From a bacterium HR28 (GTDB lineage: Bacteria > Chloroflexota > Chloroflexia > Thermomicrobiales > Thermomicrobiaceae): a DNA stretch of 64,000 nt. Under the pieces are notes generated by a model, which had not been told where the DNA came from, did not search any database, and worked only from the letters and a program-made list of their open reading frames with translations. The position numbers were made by a program, and so were the translations under genes. The stretch covers positions 992,001-1,056,000 of the forward strand of contig BEIE01000001.1 in assembly GCA_002898255.1 (NCBI GenBank). Reading direction: 5' to 3'. Shown here one piece after another: positions 1 through 9,017 of this stretch (within the stretch, counting starts at the first letter, position 1; each line of letters opens with the position of its first letter).

Positions 1-2
1 CT

Positions 3-629
3 GTGGGCGCACGGGCGTGGATGGATCTGTGGGTCGAGCAGGTGATCGCGCTTATGGATCACCTTGGCATCGAGCGGGCGCACCTGGTTGGGAACTCGAT
101 GGGTGGCGCAATCGCCCTGCATCTTCTGCACCGCCACCGAGAGCGGTTCGAGCGTGTCGTGCTCATGGGTACAGCGGGGGCACCGCACCGTATTACGCCG
201 CAACTCGATGTCGCCTGGGGATTCTACGAGGAACCGACTGCGGAGCGGCTCGCGCAGATCATACGGTGGTTCGTCTACGATCCAGCCAGTGTTGGGGGCG
301 ATCTGGACGCGATTGCGCGCGACCGCCTGCAGGCAGCGCTTGACCCGGTGGTACGTCGGAGCTACGAGGCCATGTTCCCAGCACCACGGCAGCAGCACCT
401 GGATGCGCTTGTGCTCCCTGAAGAGGCGTACGGCGCGATGGATCGGGCGATCCTCCTCGTGCACGGACGCGACGATGTGGTGGTTCCATTGGAGACCAGT
501 CTGTGGCTCTTGCCGCGGTTACCGCGAGTACAGCTCCACGTCTTCGGACAGTGCAGCCACTGGGTGCAGATCGAGAAGCGTGAGAGTTTCAACGCGCTTA
601 TTCGTGCTTTTCTCAGCGGAGCGCTCTGA
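3..629 (+). CDS. alpha/beta hydrolase, meta-cleavage type (5' end outside window)
   Basis: The visible 208 residues are the C-terminal three quarters of an alpha/beta hydrolase. The nucleophile elbow is G-N-S-M-G-G with Ser at visible residue 32. The acid lies in H-G-R-D-D-V-V-V-P and the catalytic His in C-S-H-W. The GNSMGG elbow and the following 'LMGTAG' are typical of 2-hydroxymuconic-semialdehyde hydrolases (XylF/DmpD/BphD group), which are about 280 residues long, so some 70 residues are missing upstream. The first codon shown is the window edge, not a start. It is followed within 13 bp by a 4-OT homologue and then two XylI/XylJ-type enzymes, which supports a role in cleaving ring-fission products of catechols in the cytoplasm. 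The exact substrate cannot be read from sequence. Confidence 0.85.
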   Translation: MGARAWMDLWVEQVIALMDHLGIERAHLVGNSMGGAIALHLLHRHRERFERVVLMGTAGAPHRITPQLDVAWGFYEEPTAERLAQIIRWFVYDPASVGGDLDAIARDRLQAALDPVVRRSYEAMFPAPRQQHLDALVLPEEAYGAMDRAILLVHGRDDVVVPLETSLWLLPRLPRVQLHVFGQCSHWVQIEKRESFNALIRAFLSGAL

Positions 630-642
630 CTGAGGTGCGACG

Positions 643-855
643 ATGCTGGTTCTCAAGATAACGATGGTCGAAGGCCGGACACCGGAACAGAAGGCTGAGC
701 TGATCCGCCGTCTCGCTGAGGCAGCGGCACGGCATTTCGACGTGCCAATCGGTGAGATCCGGACCATTATTTACGAGGTTGGTCGTCACGAGTGGGGCAT
801 CGGTCCGATGACAATGGCGGAGCGCGACGCTGTTCCGCCCCAGACAGGGGCATGA
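643..855 (+). CDS. 4-oxalocrotonate tautomerase family protein lacking Pro-1
   Basis: A 70-residue protein that aligns without gaps to 4-oxalocrotonate tautomerase (XylH/DmpI) from its first residue: the family segment E-G-R-x-x-E-Q-K is present (E10-G11-R12) and the later I-x-x-I-I-x-E and W-G-I-G blocks are in place. The family enzyme uses the amino-terminal proline left after Met removal as general base. Here the second codon is CTG (Leu), and no alternative start offers a Pro. It sits inside the meta-cleavage operon, 13 bp after the hydrolase and just before the decarboxylase (stop TGA at 853-855). The role is enol-keto isomerisation of 2-hydroxymuconate by homology, but the missing Pro-1 makes activity uncertain. 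Confidence 0.85.
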   Translation: MLVLKITMVEGRTPEQKAELIRRLAEAAARHFDVPIGEIRTIIYEVGRHEWGIGPMTMAERDAVPPQTGA

Positions 856-872
856 GGAGGGATGGGCTGACG

Positions 873-1601
873 ATGCTGAGCGAGCCGGAGAAAAAACTTC
901 TGGATGCCATTGTGAGCGCGCGGCGCGAGCGCCGGCCACTGACACCGTTGGCAGAATCGCTCGGTGTTGATCTGGCCGGCGCCTATCGTGTCCAGGCCGC
1001 TTCATTCGCTGGCCAGGAACTGATCGGCTATAAGCTCGGCTTGGTGAGTCCCGCCAAGCAGCGCCAGATGGGTCTCTCAAGCCCAATCTACGGTCGCGTG
1101 ACGCGAGGGATGCTCCGTGAAGGAACGGTTTCGCTCGGAGAGTTTGTCCAACCGCGTATTGAGCCTGAACTCGCTGTGGTCCTGAGAGATCCGGTGGCGC
1201 CTGATGCCTCACCCGGTGCCGTGATGTTGGCTGTCGGCGCGGTCTTCCTCGGGATCGACCTCTTGGATAGTGTCTGGGAGGGCTATCGCTTCACCGCGCC
1301 TGACGTCGTCGCGGATAATGCGTCGGGTGGTGCATTCTTCCTGGGCGATCGTGCGCTTCCTTGGCCGACGGAAGGTGAACTCACGCTTGCGCTTGACGGG
1401 GAACTCGTCGCGACGGGACCGATTGCTGCTCTTGAACCAATCGCTGAGCACATCGCGTGGCTGGCGAGTGCTGTTGGCGGGCTCGAGCCCGGTCAGGTGA
1501 TCTACCTTGGATCGCCAGCTGCCGCAGTGCCAGCCAAACCAGGACTACTCGAACTGCGTGGGCCGTGCGGGGCTGTCCTTCTGGCGCGACTGGAGGCGTG
1601 A
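873..1601 (+). CDS. dmpH: 4-oxalocrotonate decarboxylase (XylI/DmpH type)
   Basis: 242 residues of the fumarylacetoacetate-hydrolase-like hydratase/decarboxylase family. The segment 'GYKLGL.S.AK..QMG..SPIYG' near residue 50 and 'IEPELAVVL', 'LLDS' and 'VVADNASGGAFFLG' further on match 4-oxalocrotonate decarboxylases better than the hydratase next door; the acidic residues in the middle block bind the divalent metal. The likely start is ATG 873, with AGGAGG at 855-860 (12 nt spacing); an upstream in-frame ATG at 852 overlaps the tautomerase stop as ATGA and is an alternative. It converts 2-oxo-3-hexenedioate to 2-oxopent-4-enoate, normally in a complex with the hydratase encoded 1 bp downstream. 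Confidence 0.82.
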   Translation: MLSEPEKKLLDAIVSARRERRPLTPLAESLGVDLAGAYRVQAASFAGQELIGYKLGLVSPAKQRQMGLSSPIYGRVTRGMLREGTVSLGEFVQPRIEPELAVVLRDPVAPDASPGAVMLAVGAVFLGIDLLDSVWEGYRFTAPDVVADNASGGAFFLGDRALPWPTEGELTLALDGELVATGPIAALEPIAEHIAWLASAVGGLEPGQVIYLGSPAAAVPAKPGLLELRGPCGAVLLARLEA

Positions 1602-1602
1602 G

Positions 1603-2406
1603 ATGGCGGAGCAGGTCGTGACGGTGGACGTCCAGGCGGTGGCACAGCAACTCGAGGCGGCGCTCGTAAACAAGCAGACTATCCCGCCGCTGACAGAGAC
1701 GTTGGGGCCACTGACGCCCGAGCAGGCCTACGCGATTCAGACACGGTGGACCGAGCTCCGCGTCGCAGCGGGTGAACGCGTCATCGGACGCAAGATTGGC
1801 CTGACCAGTCGGGCAATGCAGGAGCAGCTTGGGGTGCGGGAGCCGGATTATGGCAGTCTCTGGGCATCCCGGTATTTTCCCGCAGCGGGCGGTCGCGTTG
1901 AGGTGCCTCGGGACCTTCTGATCCAGCCACGTCTGGAAGGGGAGATCGCGTTTCTTATCGGCCGCCGACTGCAGGGGCCTGGTGTTACCTTGCAGCAGGT
2001 TCTCGCGGCGACAGAAGCCGTGGCGCTCTCCGTCGAAATCGTCGATAGCCGCATCGAAGCGTGGCGTATCAAGCTGGCTGATACGATCGCCGATGATGCC
2101 TCGTTTGGCGCGTTCACGGTTGGCCCGTGGAGTCGTTCGCTCCTGCATGAAGATCTCCGGACGGTGGGTATGTTAATCCACAAGAACGGCGAGGTCGCAG
2201 CAGAGGGTGTCGGCGCCGCCGCACTGGGGCATCCGGCTCGATGCGTGGCCTGGCTTGCGAATAAGCTCGCAGAGTTCGGCGTTGCACTTGAGCCTGGGGA
2301 TATCGTCCTCTCAGGTTCGCTCGCACGTGCTGTGCCAGCTGAACAAGGAGACATCTTTGTTGTCGAGCTCCACGGACAGCCGCCGTTGACAGTGCGCTTT
2401 GTCTGA
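1603..2406 (+). CDS. dmpE: 2-oxopent-4-enoate hydratase (XylJ/DmpE type)
   Basis: 267 residues, paralogous to the preceding gene. Residues about 65-90 read 'GRKIGLTSRAMQEQLGV..PDYG', and later 'IQPRLEGEIAF', 'VEIVDSRIEAW', 'DTIADDAS' and 'LGHPARCVAWLA' give the hydratase signature with the conserved metal-binding Glu residues. The start at 1603 is one base after the decarboxylase stop, which indicates translational coupling. The enzyme hydrates 2-oxopent-4-enoate to 4-hydroxy-2-oxovalerate, the substrate of the aldolase step; no aldolase or acylating dehydrogenase follows in this window. The gene ends directly against the stop codon of the convergent lipoprotein gene, with no base between. 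Confidence 0.83.
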   Translation: MAEQVVTVDVQAVAQQLEAALVNKQTIPPLTETLGPLTPEQAYAIQTRWTELRVAAGERVIGRKIGLTSRAMQEQLGVREPDYGSLWASRYFPAAGGRVEVPRDLLIQPRLEGEIAFLIGRRLQGPGVTLQQVLAATEAVALSVEIVDSRIEAWRIKLADTIADDASFGAFTVGPWSRSLLHEDLRTVGMLIHKNGEVAAEGVGAAALGHPARCVAWLANKLAEFGVALEPGDIVLSGSLARAVPAEQGDIFVVELHGQPPLTVRFV

Positions 2407-3357
2407 TCACGTGCGTGCGTGTGGGGGCTGACACCCTCTTTCGTCTGGCAGTAGTGGGCGGAAGAAGGCCACGTAGGTCTGCTCTTGGCTCCTCCAGCGC
2501 GTGAGCTGGTTAGCTGTTTGCAGTTGCTCCAGAAGGCGAGGGAGTTCGTTACCGCTGGAAACAACGCCGCAGCGGGCAGTCGTCCCAAACCACGGAGCTG
2601 GCTCTCCAAACGCGGACAGTGGCGTTGGCAGCGGCCACGACCGTGTAGTTACAAGTTGCTCGTCTTCGGGGTGGGGGGCTTCAGGTGCATCCGCTGGGAG
2701 TACGACGACCTGAAGCCGGGTAATGGTGAAGGGTTTGTCGCGCTCCACCACTGTCTCTGGCGGAAGCCACGAGTAGAGATCGAGTGCTTTACGAGCGAAC
2801 TCGGCAAGTCGCTGCCGAGCGGCCCGCTGTTCAGGGGTAAGTCGCGGGTCACTTGGGTCTTCCAGGCCGAGAGCATAGACAGAGACGTGGGAGAGACGTC
2901 CTCCGGCATTGACGGTGAAAAATGTTGTCGGCGCATCGTAAATACCCTGCAGCGGATAATCTGCGTCGCCTGCAAGGAGACCAGCTGCGGCTGCCTCACG
3001 GAGGAGGAGCTGTAGTCCTTGCTCCGTAATACGGCCCTGGAGGACGTTGAGGAGGGCGGGTGGCGGGTAGATGGTGATCTGAGGGCCGAGTGTGACGACC
3101 GTGCCATCCCCGTACACCGAGAGCTGTGGGAATTCGGTTGGTAAGCGGAAAGGTGGGATAAGACCGCCACTAGTTTCGATGCGTAGGACTAGTTCGTCCG
3201 GACCGGTTGGATGAGGGATCGGTGTTGGCTCGGGTGTCGGCGGAGGGGCTCCAGGGGCACAGGTTGCAATGACCAAAAGCGCCAGAGCAGCAAAAATCGC
3301 TCGCTTGCCGTCTAACCCGCGTCTCTGTTGGGTGTCCCTTGCTTGTGCTGGATGCAT
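2407..3357 (-). CDS. putative lipoprotein, unknown function
   Basis: 316 residues. Residues 18-32 form a hydrophobic stretch ending in 'VIATC' (Cys33), which resembles a lipobox although Thr at -1 is unusual. It is followed by a Pro/Thr-rich spacer, as in many surface lipoproteins. The body contains 'GGLIPP', 'FPQLSVYGDG', 'PALLNVLQGRIT' and 'GLQLLLREA'; I recall similar strings in uncharacterised lipoproteins of Actinobacteria and Chloroflexota, but know no function. The transducer gene ends 76 bp upstream on the same strand and the leader between them folds into a nested hairpin that includes the Shine-Dalgarno site (separate entry). It is probably an exported, membrane-anchored protein; alternative functions cannot be excluded. 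Confidence 0.6.
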   Translation of the reverse strand: MHPAQARDTQQRRGLDGKRAIFAALALLVIATCAPGAPPPTPEPTPIPHPTGPDELVLRIETSGGLIPPFRLPTEFPQLSVYGDGTVVTLGPQITIYPPPALLNVLQGRITEQGLQLLLREAAAAGLLAGDADYPLQGIYDAPTTFFTVNAGGRLSHVSVYALGLEDPSDPRLTPEQRAARQRLAEFARKALDLYSWLPPETVVERDKPFTITRLQVVVLPADAPEAPHPEDEQLVTTRSWPLPTPLSAFGEPAPWFGTTARCGVVSSGNELPRLLEQLQTANQLTRWRSQEQTYVAFFRPLLPDERGCQPPHART

Positions 3358-3428
3358 GAGCGGGAACCTCCCGGTCGTGACGTCTCTTCTGAGGAGATAG
3401 ACGTCGCTCCAAACCGAGAGGTTCCCGC
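3358..3428 (-). promoter_or_regulatory. nested leader hairpin covering the lipoprotein ribosome binding site
   Basis: On the minus strand the outer arms are GCGGGAACCTC (3428-3418) and GAGGTTCCCGC (3370-3360), 11 perfect pairs. Inside them lies a second perfect 7-bp stem, GACGTCT (3405-3399) with AGACGTC (3385-3379). The Shine-Dalgarno GGGAGG lies partly in the outer 3' arm, 9 nt before the ATG at 3357. No U-run follows, so it is not an intrinsic terminator of the upstream transducer gene. It may limit translation of the lipoprotein or protect an mRNA end. Confidence 0.55.
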
Positions 3429-3433
3429 GACGA

Positions 3434-5275
3434 CTATTCGGCCGCGACCAAGAGCTGTCTGGTCGCAGACTGGCGGCCCCTCAGCTCTCCAGTTTCGGGG
3501 GCAAAGGCAGACGCTGCCTGACCGAGGGACTCCGATTGCTCCTCGATGAGTCTGGCGAGCCGGGCAGTCTCGCGGGCGACCTCGCGGAGGATGTCACCCT
3601 CGCTCGCAAGTTGCTCTGCGCGGATCACATTCGCTCGCAAATGGCCCTCAAGTTCTTGCCACTGGGCATGGACACTCTGCATGGTCGCCTGGAGTTCCTC
3701 AGCAGCTGCAGCGTGGTCACGGGTTACGGCGGACACGATCTCCAAGAGATGCGTGACTTGCCGGGCGGCTTGGCGTACTCGTGCTCCTTCCTGATCGATC
3801 GCAGCGACGGCCTCGACGAGTGCTCTGGCTCGCTCGACAATCTGGGTGACCGCTCGTTCAGCGTCACCCGCTAACTCGGAGCCATGCTCAGCTCGTTGAG
3901 CGCTCTGCCGCGCTGTGTGCGCTGCGCGGCCGATCGACGCAGTAATTGCCCCGACCAGGTTGAGGATCTCGCTCGTCGCATGCTTGGCGCGTTCCGCGAG
4001 TTTGCGCACCTCCTCGGCGACGACCGCGAATCCCTTCCCGGCCTCGCCGGCTCGCGCTGCCTCGATGGCAGCATTGAGGGCCAACAGATTTGTCTGCTCC
4101 GCGATCTCCTCGATCGCTTGTCCCATCTTGCCGACCTCATCGGCGAGTGTCGTCAGTTGCTCCACCTGCTCAGCCAATTCGCGCATGTCGCGAGTGAGTG
4201 CTCGGAGCTCCGCAAGCGTTGCGGTAACAACGCGGCCTCCGTTCTCAGCGGTTTGCAGTGCGCTGTGCCCGTCTTCGGCGCCGCGAGTAGCCTGGGTGAC
4301 GATAGCCTCTAAACGACTGGCCAGTTCGCCCATGGCCTCGTGGAGTTGCCGGATGGCGGCTTCCTGTTGTCCAGCTCCACGCGCAATGCTCGCTCCTGCC
4401 TGGTTGATCTGCTCGTGCAGAGCGGCGACACGGTCGACGAGCTGCTGGTCGCGGTGACTGGTAGCGGCGAGGTCGTGATTAGCCGAGGCGATTGCCTCAG
4501 CGATTCGCTCGAGGTCTGAACTGGTTCGAGCGAGCGAGTGACTCAAGGCCGCAGTACTGCTGCAGCTGCCAGTGAGCGTCGTCACTGCCTCGGAAAGCCG
4601 ACGACGCAGCTCTCCATGCTGATCGGTCAGGTCTTCACGACTGTCCTGTACTGGGATGGCATCCAGATCAAGGCCGACCGAGTGGAGATAGTCGAGAAAG
4701 AACGCTTCGGCGACAGCTTGCATGTCGTAATTGAATACGACGAAGAGCGCGCGTTCGGCCTGCGCGCGCAGGCGTGGACGAAAACGAAATGCACGGCGCA
4801 GCTCGTCACGGACGAGATCGAAGTAGAGCGCGTAACTCCCAAGGTACCACTTCAGCGGAAGGTTGATACGGTTGTGCACGGCGCCGATCTGAAGGCGCAT
4901 TGCGTAATACTCAGGGCCAAAGTTGCCACCCCGTGCAGCTTCCTCAAAGATCGACCGAAAGTAGGCTGCCTGCGTGCGCTCCAAGCCCTTGCGCAGCTCT
5001 TGGAGCGTGATGCCCTTACGGCGTGCGAATTGTTCAAAGAACCGGCGTGTCTCAGAAAAGGCGAACTGATGGTCGTAGAAGCGGCGCGCGATCCGCTCGG
5101 CGACCCGCTCTCCCCAGGGTGCTAGCTTGGCCAGCACAGCAATGTCGGCAGGCGTCAAGCGGATAAATTCTCGGCGGAGATCCAGATTGCGATCGTTAAC
5201 ACGTAGCGCGTGTGCCAGGCTCCATCCGGCTGAGACCCAACGCTCCCGGAATGAGACACTTTTCCCTGCGTTCAT
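3434..5275 (-). CDS. globin-coupled methyl-accepting chemotaxis transducer (HemAT-like)
   Basis: 613 residues without any membrane segment, so a soluble cytoplasmic transducer. Residues about 20-200 form a globin-coupled sensor domain; the block '[21 protein letters not shown]' style region places the proximal haem-binding His at residue 134. Residues about 230-600 form a methyl-accepting coiled coil with the signalling tip '[37 protein letters not shown]' near residues 385-430. Known family members sense O2 (aerotaxis) and signal to CheA through CheW. The start is taken at 5275, where AAGGAAGGAGCT stands 5 nt upstream, rather than at the ATG at 5299. It is divergent from hemEHY, an attractive link because the sensor needs haem. 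No che genes are in the window. Confidence 0.88.
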   Translation of the reverse strand: MNAGKSVSFRERWVSAGWSLAHALRVNDRNLDLRREFIRLTPADIAVLAKLAPWGERVAERIARRFYDHQFAFSETRRFFEQFARRKGITLQELRKGLERTQAAYFRSIFEEAARGGNFGPEYYAMRLQIGAVHNRINLPLKWYLGSYALYFDLVRDELRRAFRFRPRLRAQAERALFVVFNYDMQAVAEAFFLDYLHSVGLDLDAIPVQDSREDLTDQHGELRRRLSEAVTTLTGSCSSTAALSHSLARTSSDLERIAEAIASANHDLAATSHRDQQLVDRVAALHEQINQAGASIARGAGQQEAAIRQLHEAMGELASRLEAIVTQATRGAEDGHSALQTAENGGRVVTATLAELRALTRDMRELAEQVEQLTTLADEVGKMGQAIEEIAEQTNLLALNAAIEAARAGEAGKGFAVVAEEVRKLAERAKHATSEILNLVGAITASIGRAAHTARQSAQRAEHGSELAGDAERAVTQIVERARALVEAVAAIDQEGARVRQAARQVTHLLEIVSAVTRDHAAAAEELQATMQSVHAQWQELEGHLRANVIRAEQLASEGDILREVARETARLARLIEEQSESLGQAASAFAPETGELRGRQSATRQLLVAAE

Positions 5276-5476
5276 ACCGCAGCTCCTTCCTTGTCTCATG
5301 GTGGGGATTCGGGCGTGCTCACAGGGCCTGGTATAGCCAATCGTTCCTAGGATGCGTTTGGGAAAGAGGACAGCGACACGGTACGCACAGTGGTAGACTC
5401 CGAGCCCAGAGAGAGTCCTCGTTCGCGCGTCGTGACGGCGAGCGCGTGCGGGGAAGCTGCGAGGCAGGAGTACACA

Positions 5477-6511
5477 ATGACAGATTCACGATTCCTGCGT
5501 GCCTGTCGTCGTCAGGTGACGGACAAGACGCCAGTGTGGCTGATGCGACAGGCCGGCCGCTACCTCCCGGAATATCGTGCGCTGCGCGAGCGCTACAGCC
5601 TTCTTGAGCTCTGTCGGCACCCGGAGCTCGCTGCTGAGGTCACGCTGCAACCGCTCCGACGCTTCTCGCTGGACGCTGCGATTGTTTTCGCGGATATCCT
5701 CTTACCGCTACTCGCGCTGGGAATCGAGGTCACCTTCGCCGCTGGTGATGGCCCGGTAATCGGACAGCCCTTGCGTGATCCGGCTACAGTCTTGCGGTTC
5801 CCTGATCCGGATGAGACGGCACTTGTGCCAGTTGCCGAGGCGATTCGCATAGTACGCGGGGAGCTGCCAACTGAAATCGCGCTGATCGGTTTCGCCGGTG
5901 CTCCATTCACGCTGGCGAGTTATTTGATCGAGGGCGGTAGTTCACGCCAATTCCTGGCAACCAAGCGGTTCCTTCTCACGCATCGGACCGAATGGGAGTT
6001 GCTGCTCGATAAGCTAACTGAGCTCACGATCCGCTACCTGCGGTTGCAGGTAGCAGCTGGTGCCAATGCAGTGCAGCTCTTCGATAGCTGGGCAGGGGCA
6101 CTCGCTCCAGCGCTGTACCGAGAAGCAGTTCTCCCGTGGACACGACAGGTTGTCCGAGAAATCCAGTCCCTTGGCGTGCCGGTGATCTTCTTCAGCACGG
6201 GTACGGCGGGGTTTCTGGATCTGGTTGCCGAAACGGGTGCGGATGTCATCGGCGTGGACTGGCGCGTTGAGCTCGACCGTGCCTGGCAGCTGATTGGCGA
6301 CCGAGCTATCCAAGGGAACCTCGATCCGGCGTGGCTGCTCGCGCCACGGTCCGATATCGAGCGAGCTGTGCGGGACGTCCTGCGGCGGGCCGGTGGACGT
6401 CCTGGGCACATTTTCAACCTCGGGCATGGCGTTCTCCCGGAGACTCCGCCTGAAGCAGTCGCATATCTTGTGGAGTTGGTGCATGAGTGGCCTCTCGCGC
6501 CGCAGGACTGA
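5477..6511 (+). CDS. hemE: uroporphyrinogen decarboxylase
   Basis: 344 residues, the usual family length. The N-terminal signature '[16 protein letters not shown]' holds the substrate-binding arginines, and 'FADILLPL' carries the conserved Asp; '[17 protein letters not shown]' and '[11 protein letters not shown]' are also diagnostic. It decarboxylates the four acetate side chains of uroporphyrinogen III to coproporphyrinogen III in the cytoplasm. The ATG at 5477 with CAGGAG 6 nt upstream fits the family N-terminus; the in-frame upstream region is not conserved in type. First gene of hemE-hemH-hemY. Confidence 0.96.
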   Translation: MTDSRFLRACRRQVTDKTPVWLMRQAGRYLPEYRALRERYSLLELCRHPELAAEVTLQPLRRFSLDAAIVFADILLPLLALGIEVTFAAGDGPVIGQPLRDPATVLRFPDPDETALVPVAEAIRIVRGELPTEIALIGFAGAPFTLASYLIEGGSSRQFLATKRFLLTHRTEWELLLDKLTELTIRYLRLQVAAGANAVQLFDSWAGALAPALYREAVLPWTRQVVREIQSLGVPVIFFSTGTAGFLDLVAETGADVIGVDWRVELDRAWQLIGDRAIQGNLDPAWLLAPRSDIERAVRDVLRRAGGRPGHIFNLGHGVLPETPPEAVAYLVELVHEWPLAPQD

Positions 6512-6531
6512 CCAAGGAAAGGGGAGTAGTG

Positions 6532-7488
6532 ATGACGCCGGAGCGAGTCGCGGTCTTACTTATGGCTTACGGTGGGCCGAACAGTTTGGACGATCTTCCC
6601 GCGTATCTGGCCGATGTGCGCCACGGTCGGCCGTACACACCCGAACTCCTGGCAGACCTTACCGAACGCTACCGTGCTATTGGTGGGCGCTCACCGATCC
6701 TTGAGTTGACGCGAGCCCAGGCGGAAGGCGTCGCGCGTGTTCTCCAGGAGACGGCGGCAGAAGACGGAGCGACATACCAGGTGTATGTCGGAATGCGGCA
6801 CTGGCATCCCTACATCCGCGAGACTGTCCCGCAGATCTTGCATGATGGAGCTGATCGTCTTGTCGCTGTGGTCATGGCACCGCACTATTCGCGGATGAGC
6901 GTCGGGGCATACCTGGCACGGCTCGAGGAGGCTCTGTCGGAGCACGGTGCGACCCTTCCGGTGCATGCTGTCGAGAGCTGGAAGGACGAACCGGACTTCA
7001 TCGCCGCGTGGGTGGATCGGATTCATACGGTGCTGCAGCGGATACCAGATACAGAACGCGATGAAGTTGTGCTCTTGTTCACGGCGCACAGCCTTCCGAC
7101 GCGGATTCTCGACTGGGGTGATCCATATCAAGAGGAAATCTTGACATCAGTGCGGCTCGTCGCCAGGTCTTTCCCAAACCAGCCCTGGCGATTCGCCTTC
7201 CAGAGCCAGGGCGCGAGTGAGGAACCGTGGCTCGGCCCGACTGTGGAGGAGACGCTGGACGAACTGGCGCGACTCGGCGTGCGGCGGGTGCTGCTCGTCC
7301 CGATTGGCTTTGTCTGTGATCACGTCGAGGTGCTCTACGACGTTGATATCGCGCACCGGTCGTACGCGGAGTCCTTGGGGATTGTGCTGGAACGACCAGC
7401 AATGCTCAACGACCATCCGTTGCTCTGCCGGGCGATCGCTGCGGCGGTCCGTCGCACCTTGCAGCAGGCTCGAGTCGGAACACCATGA
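6532..7488 (+). CDS. hemH: ferrochelatase
   Basis: 318 residues. 'LLMAYGGP' at the N-terminus, 'Y..IGGRSPI', the catalytic His in 'LLFTAHSLPTRI' and the Glu in 'GFVCDHVEVLYDVDI' are the ferrochelatase landmarks. It inserts Fe2+ into a porphyrin. With a HemY next door and no other late gene visible, the substrate may be coproporphyrin III (the route of many monoderm bacteria, where this enzyme is called CpfC) or protoporphyrin IX; sequence reading alone does not decide. GGGGAG stands 5 nt before the ATG at 6532; a GTG directly before it is an alternative. The gene overlaps hemY by ATGA. Confidence 0.94.
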   Translation: MTPERVAVLLMAYGGPNSLDDLPAYLADVRHGRPYTPELLADLTERYRAIGGRSPILELTRAQAEGVARVLQETAAEDGATYQVYVGMRHWHPYIRETVPQILHDGADRLVAVVMAPHYSRMSVGAYLARLEEALSEHGATLPVHAVESWKDEPDFIAAWVDRIHTVLQRIPDTERDEVVLLFTAHSLPTRILDWGDPYQEEILTSVRLVARSFPNQPWRFAFQSQGASEEPWLGPTVEETLDELARLGVRRVLLVPIGFVCDHVEVLYDVDIAHRSYAESLGIVLERPAMLNDHPLLCRAIAAAVRRTLQQARVGTP

Positions 7489-9017
7489 GCAGCCAGGTGG
7501 AGATCGCAGTCATTGGAGGCGGCATTGCCGGACTGGCCGCGGCGTGGGAGCTGGAGCGCCTCAGTCCGGCGGTGCGCGTGACGTTGGTCGAGGCAAGTGG
7601 GCGACTCGGCGGATGGATCCGGACAGAGCGCTGGGGTGAGGTACTCATCGAGCATGGCCCGGATTCCTGGGTTGCTTCGAAACCCAGCGCGACCGAACTG
7701 GTGTGTGCGCTCGGGCTAACACAGGAGCTTATTGGTCTGCGATCTGATCGGGCTGGCGCAAGCATTGTGCGACACGGGCAAATCGTTCCCTTACCGGACG
7801 GTTTGTCCCTTCTCGTGCCGACCCGCCTCGGATCATTGCTGGGCAGTCCGCTCCTTTCGCCATGGGGCAAATTGCGTGTTCTCGGTGAGTTTCTTGTCCC
7901 TCCGCGCCGCGATGAGGCAGACGAGTCACTCGCAGCGTTCGTGCGGCGTCGGTTCGGGCGAGAGTTCTATGAGCAGGTAGCTGAGCCGTTGCTGGCCGGT
8001 ATTTATGGTGGTGATGCCGAGCAGCTGAGTCTTCTCGCGACCTATCCACAGTTCCGCGAACTTGAACAGCGAGCGGGGAGCCTCCTCCGAGCGATCGTCC
8101 GTGGGGCGACCAGGTATGCCATGTCACAGCCTCGCGAGCCGTCCTCGGCGGCGCGTGAATTGGAGAAGTCCTCACTGAAGCGAGTGACAGTGCAGCGACC
8201 ACACGTGAAAGACCCACAGACTGTCCAGGAGTCGGTATCGTGTCTGCCGCGCTCGCCGTTTCTGACGCTGCGCGGTGGGATGGAACAGCTTGTCCTGGCC
8301 ACCGTGGCAAGTTTCCGTCACACGAACCTTCGCCTCGGTGTAGCGGCGACGAACATCCGAGCACGAGCGACGGGCTTCACGGTAGAGTTTGTCGACGGAA
8401 CAGAACTCGAGGTCGACGGCGTTGTCCTCGCGGTTCCCGCATGGAAAGCAGCGGAACTGTTGCAGGAGTTCGACCCCGAGTCGACAGAACTTCTCCGTGC
8501 GATTCCCTACACCTCAAGTGCTGCTGTGACGCTCGTCTATGAGCGTGAGGCGCTCGAACCGGTCGCTCGGAACCGGGGTTTTCTCGTCCCAGCGCGGGAA
8601 GGGCGCCCGATCTCAGCAGTGACCTGGGTAACGAATAAGTTCGAGGGGCGGGCGCCGGAGCATCTCGCGGTTGCGCGTGTTTTCTTCCGGGGAAATCGCG
8701 GCTGGTCGGCAGGCGATGCCGTCCCGGAGGCGCTCGTCGCGGTGGCGCTCCGGGAACTCCGCGCCTTGACCGGTGTTCGAGCAGAACCTCTCCATGCTGT
8801 GGTATCTGACCACGAGCGAGCTCTGCCACAGTACTTGGTCGGTCATCGTACACGGGTCACGACGCTGCGGCGGCGCTTGGCCAACTGGCCTGCGCTGGCG
8901 CTGGCTGGCGCGGCGTATGACGGGGTTGGGGTACCTGACTGTATTGCCAGTGGACAGCGCGCAGCGCGAGCGGTGGCCGCAGCGTTAGGACTGTGCCAAA
9001 CGCAGCGTCCGTCTTAG
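7485..9017 (+). CDS. hemY: protoporphyrinogen/coproporphyrinogen oxidase
   Basis: 510 residues. Residues 8-20 give the FAD-binding 'VIGGGIAGLAAAW' and 'GGWIRTE' follows. 'HGPDSW', 'EPLLAGIYGGDAEQLSLLATYP' and 'LRGGMEQL' are typical of HemY flavoproteins. It oxidises a porphyrinogen to the porphyrin used by ferrochelatase, with O2 as acceptor. A charged segment of about 35 residues before 'FLTLRGGMEQ' is common in this family as a variable insertion. Start overlaps the hemH stop (ATGA), so translation is probably coupled. Its stop overlaps by 4 bp the stop of the convergent phosphatase gene. Confidence 0.92.
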   Translation: MSSQVEIAVIGGGIAGLAAAWELERLSPAVRVTLVEASGRLGGWIRTERWGEVLIEHGPDSWVASKPSATELVCALGLTQELIGLRSDRAGASIVRHGQIVPLPDGLSLLVPTRLGSLLGSPLLSPWGKLRVLGEFLVPPRRDEADESLAAFVRRRFGREFYEQVAEPLLAGIYGGDAEQLSLLATYPQFRELEQRAGSLLRAIVRGATRYAMSQPREPSSAARELEKSSLKRVTVQRPHVKDPQTVQESVSCLPRSPFLTLRGGMEQLVLATVASFRHTNLRLGVAATNIRARATGFTVEFVDGTELEVDGVVLAVPAWKAAELLQEFDPESTELLRAIPYTSSAAVTLVYEREALEPVARNRGFLVPAREGRPISAVTWVTNKFEGRAPEHLAVARVFFRGNRGWSAGDAVPEALVAVALRELRALTGVRAEPLHAVVSDHERALPQYLVGHRTRVTTLRRRLANWPALALAGAAYDGVGVPDCIASGQRAARAVAAALGLCQTQRPS

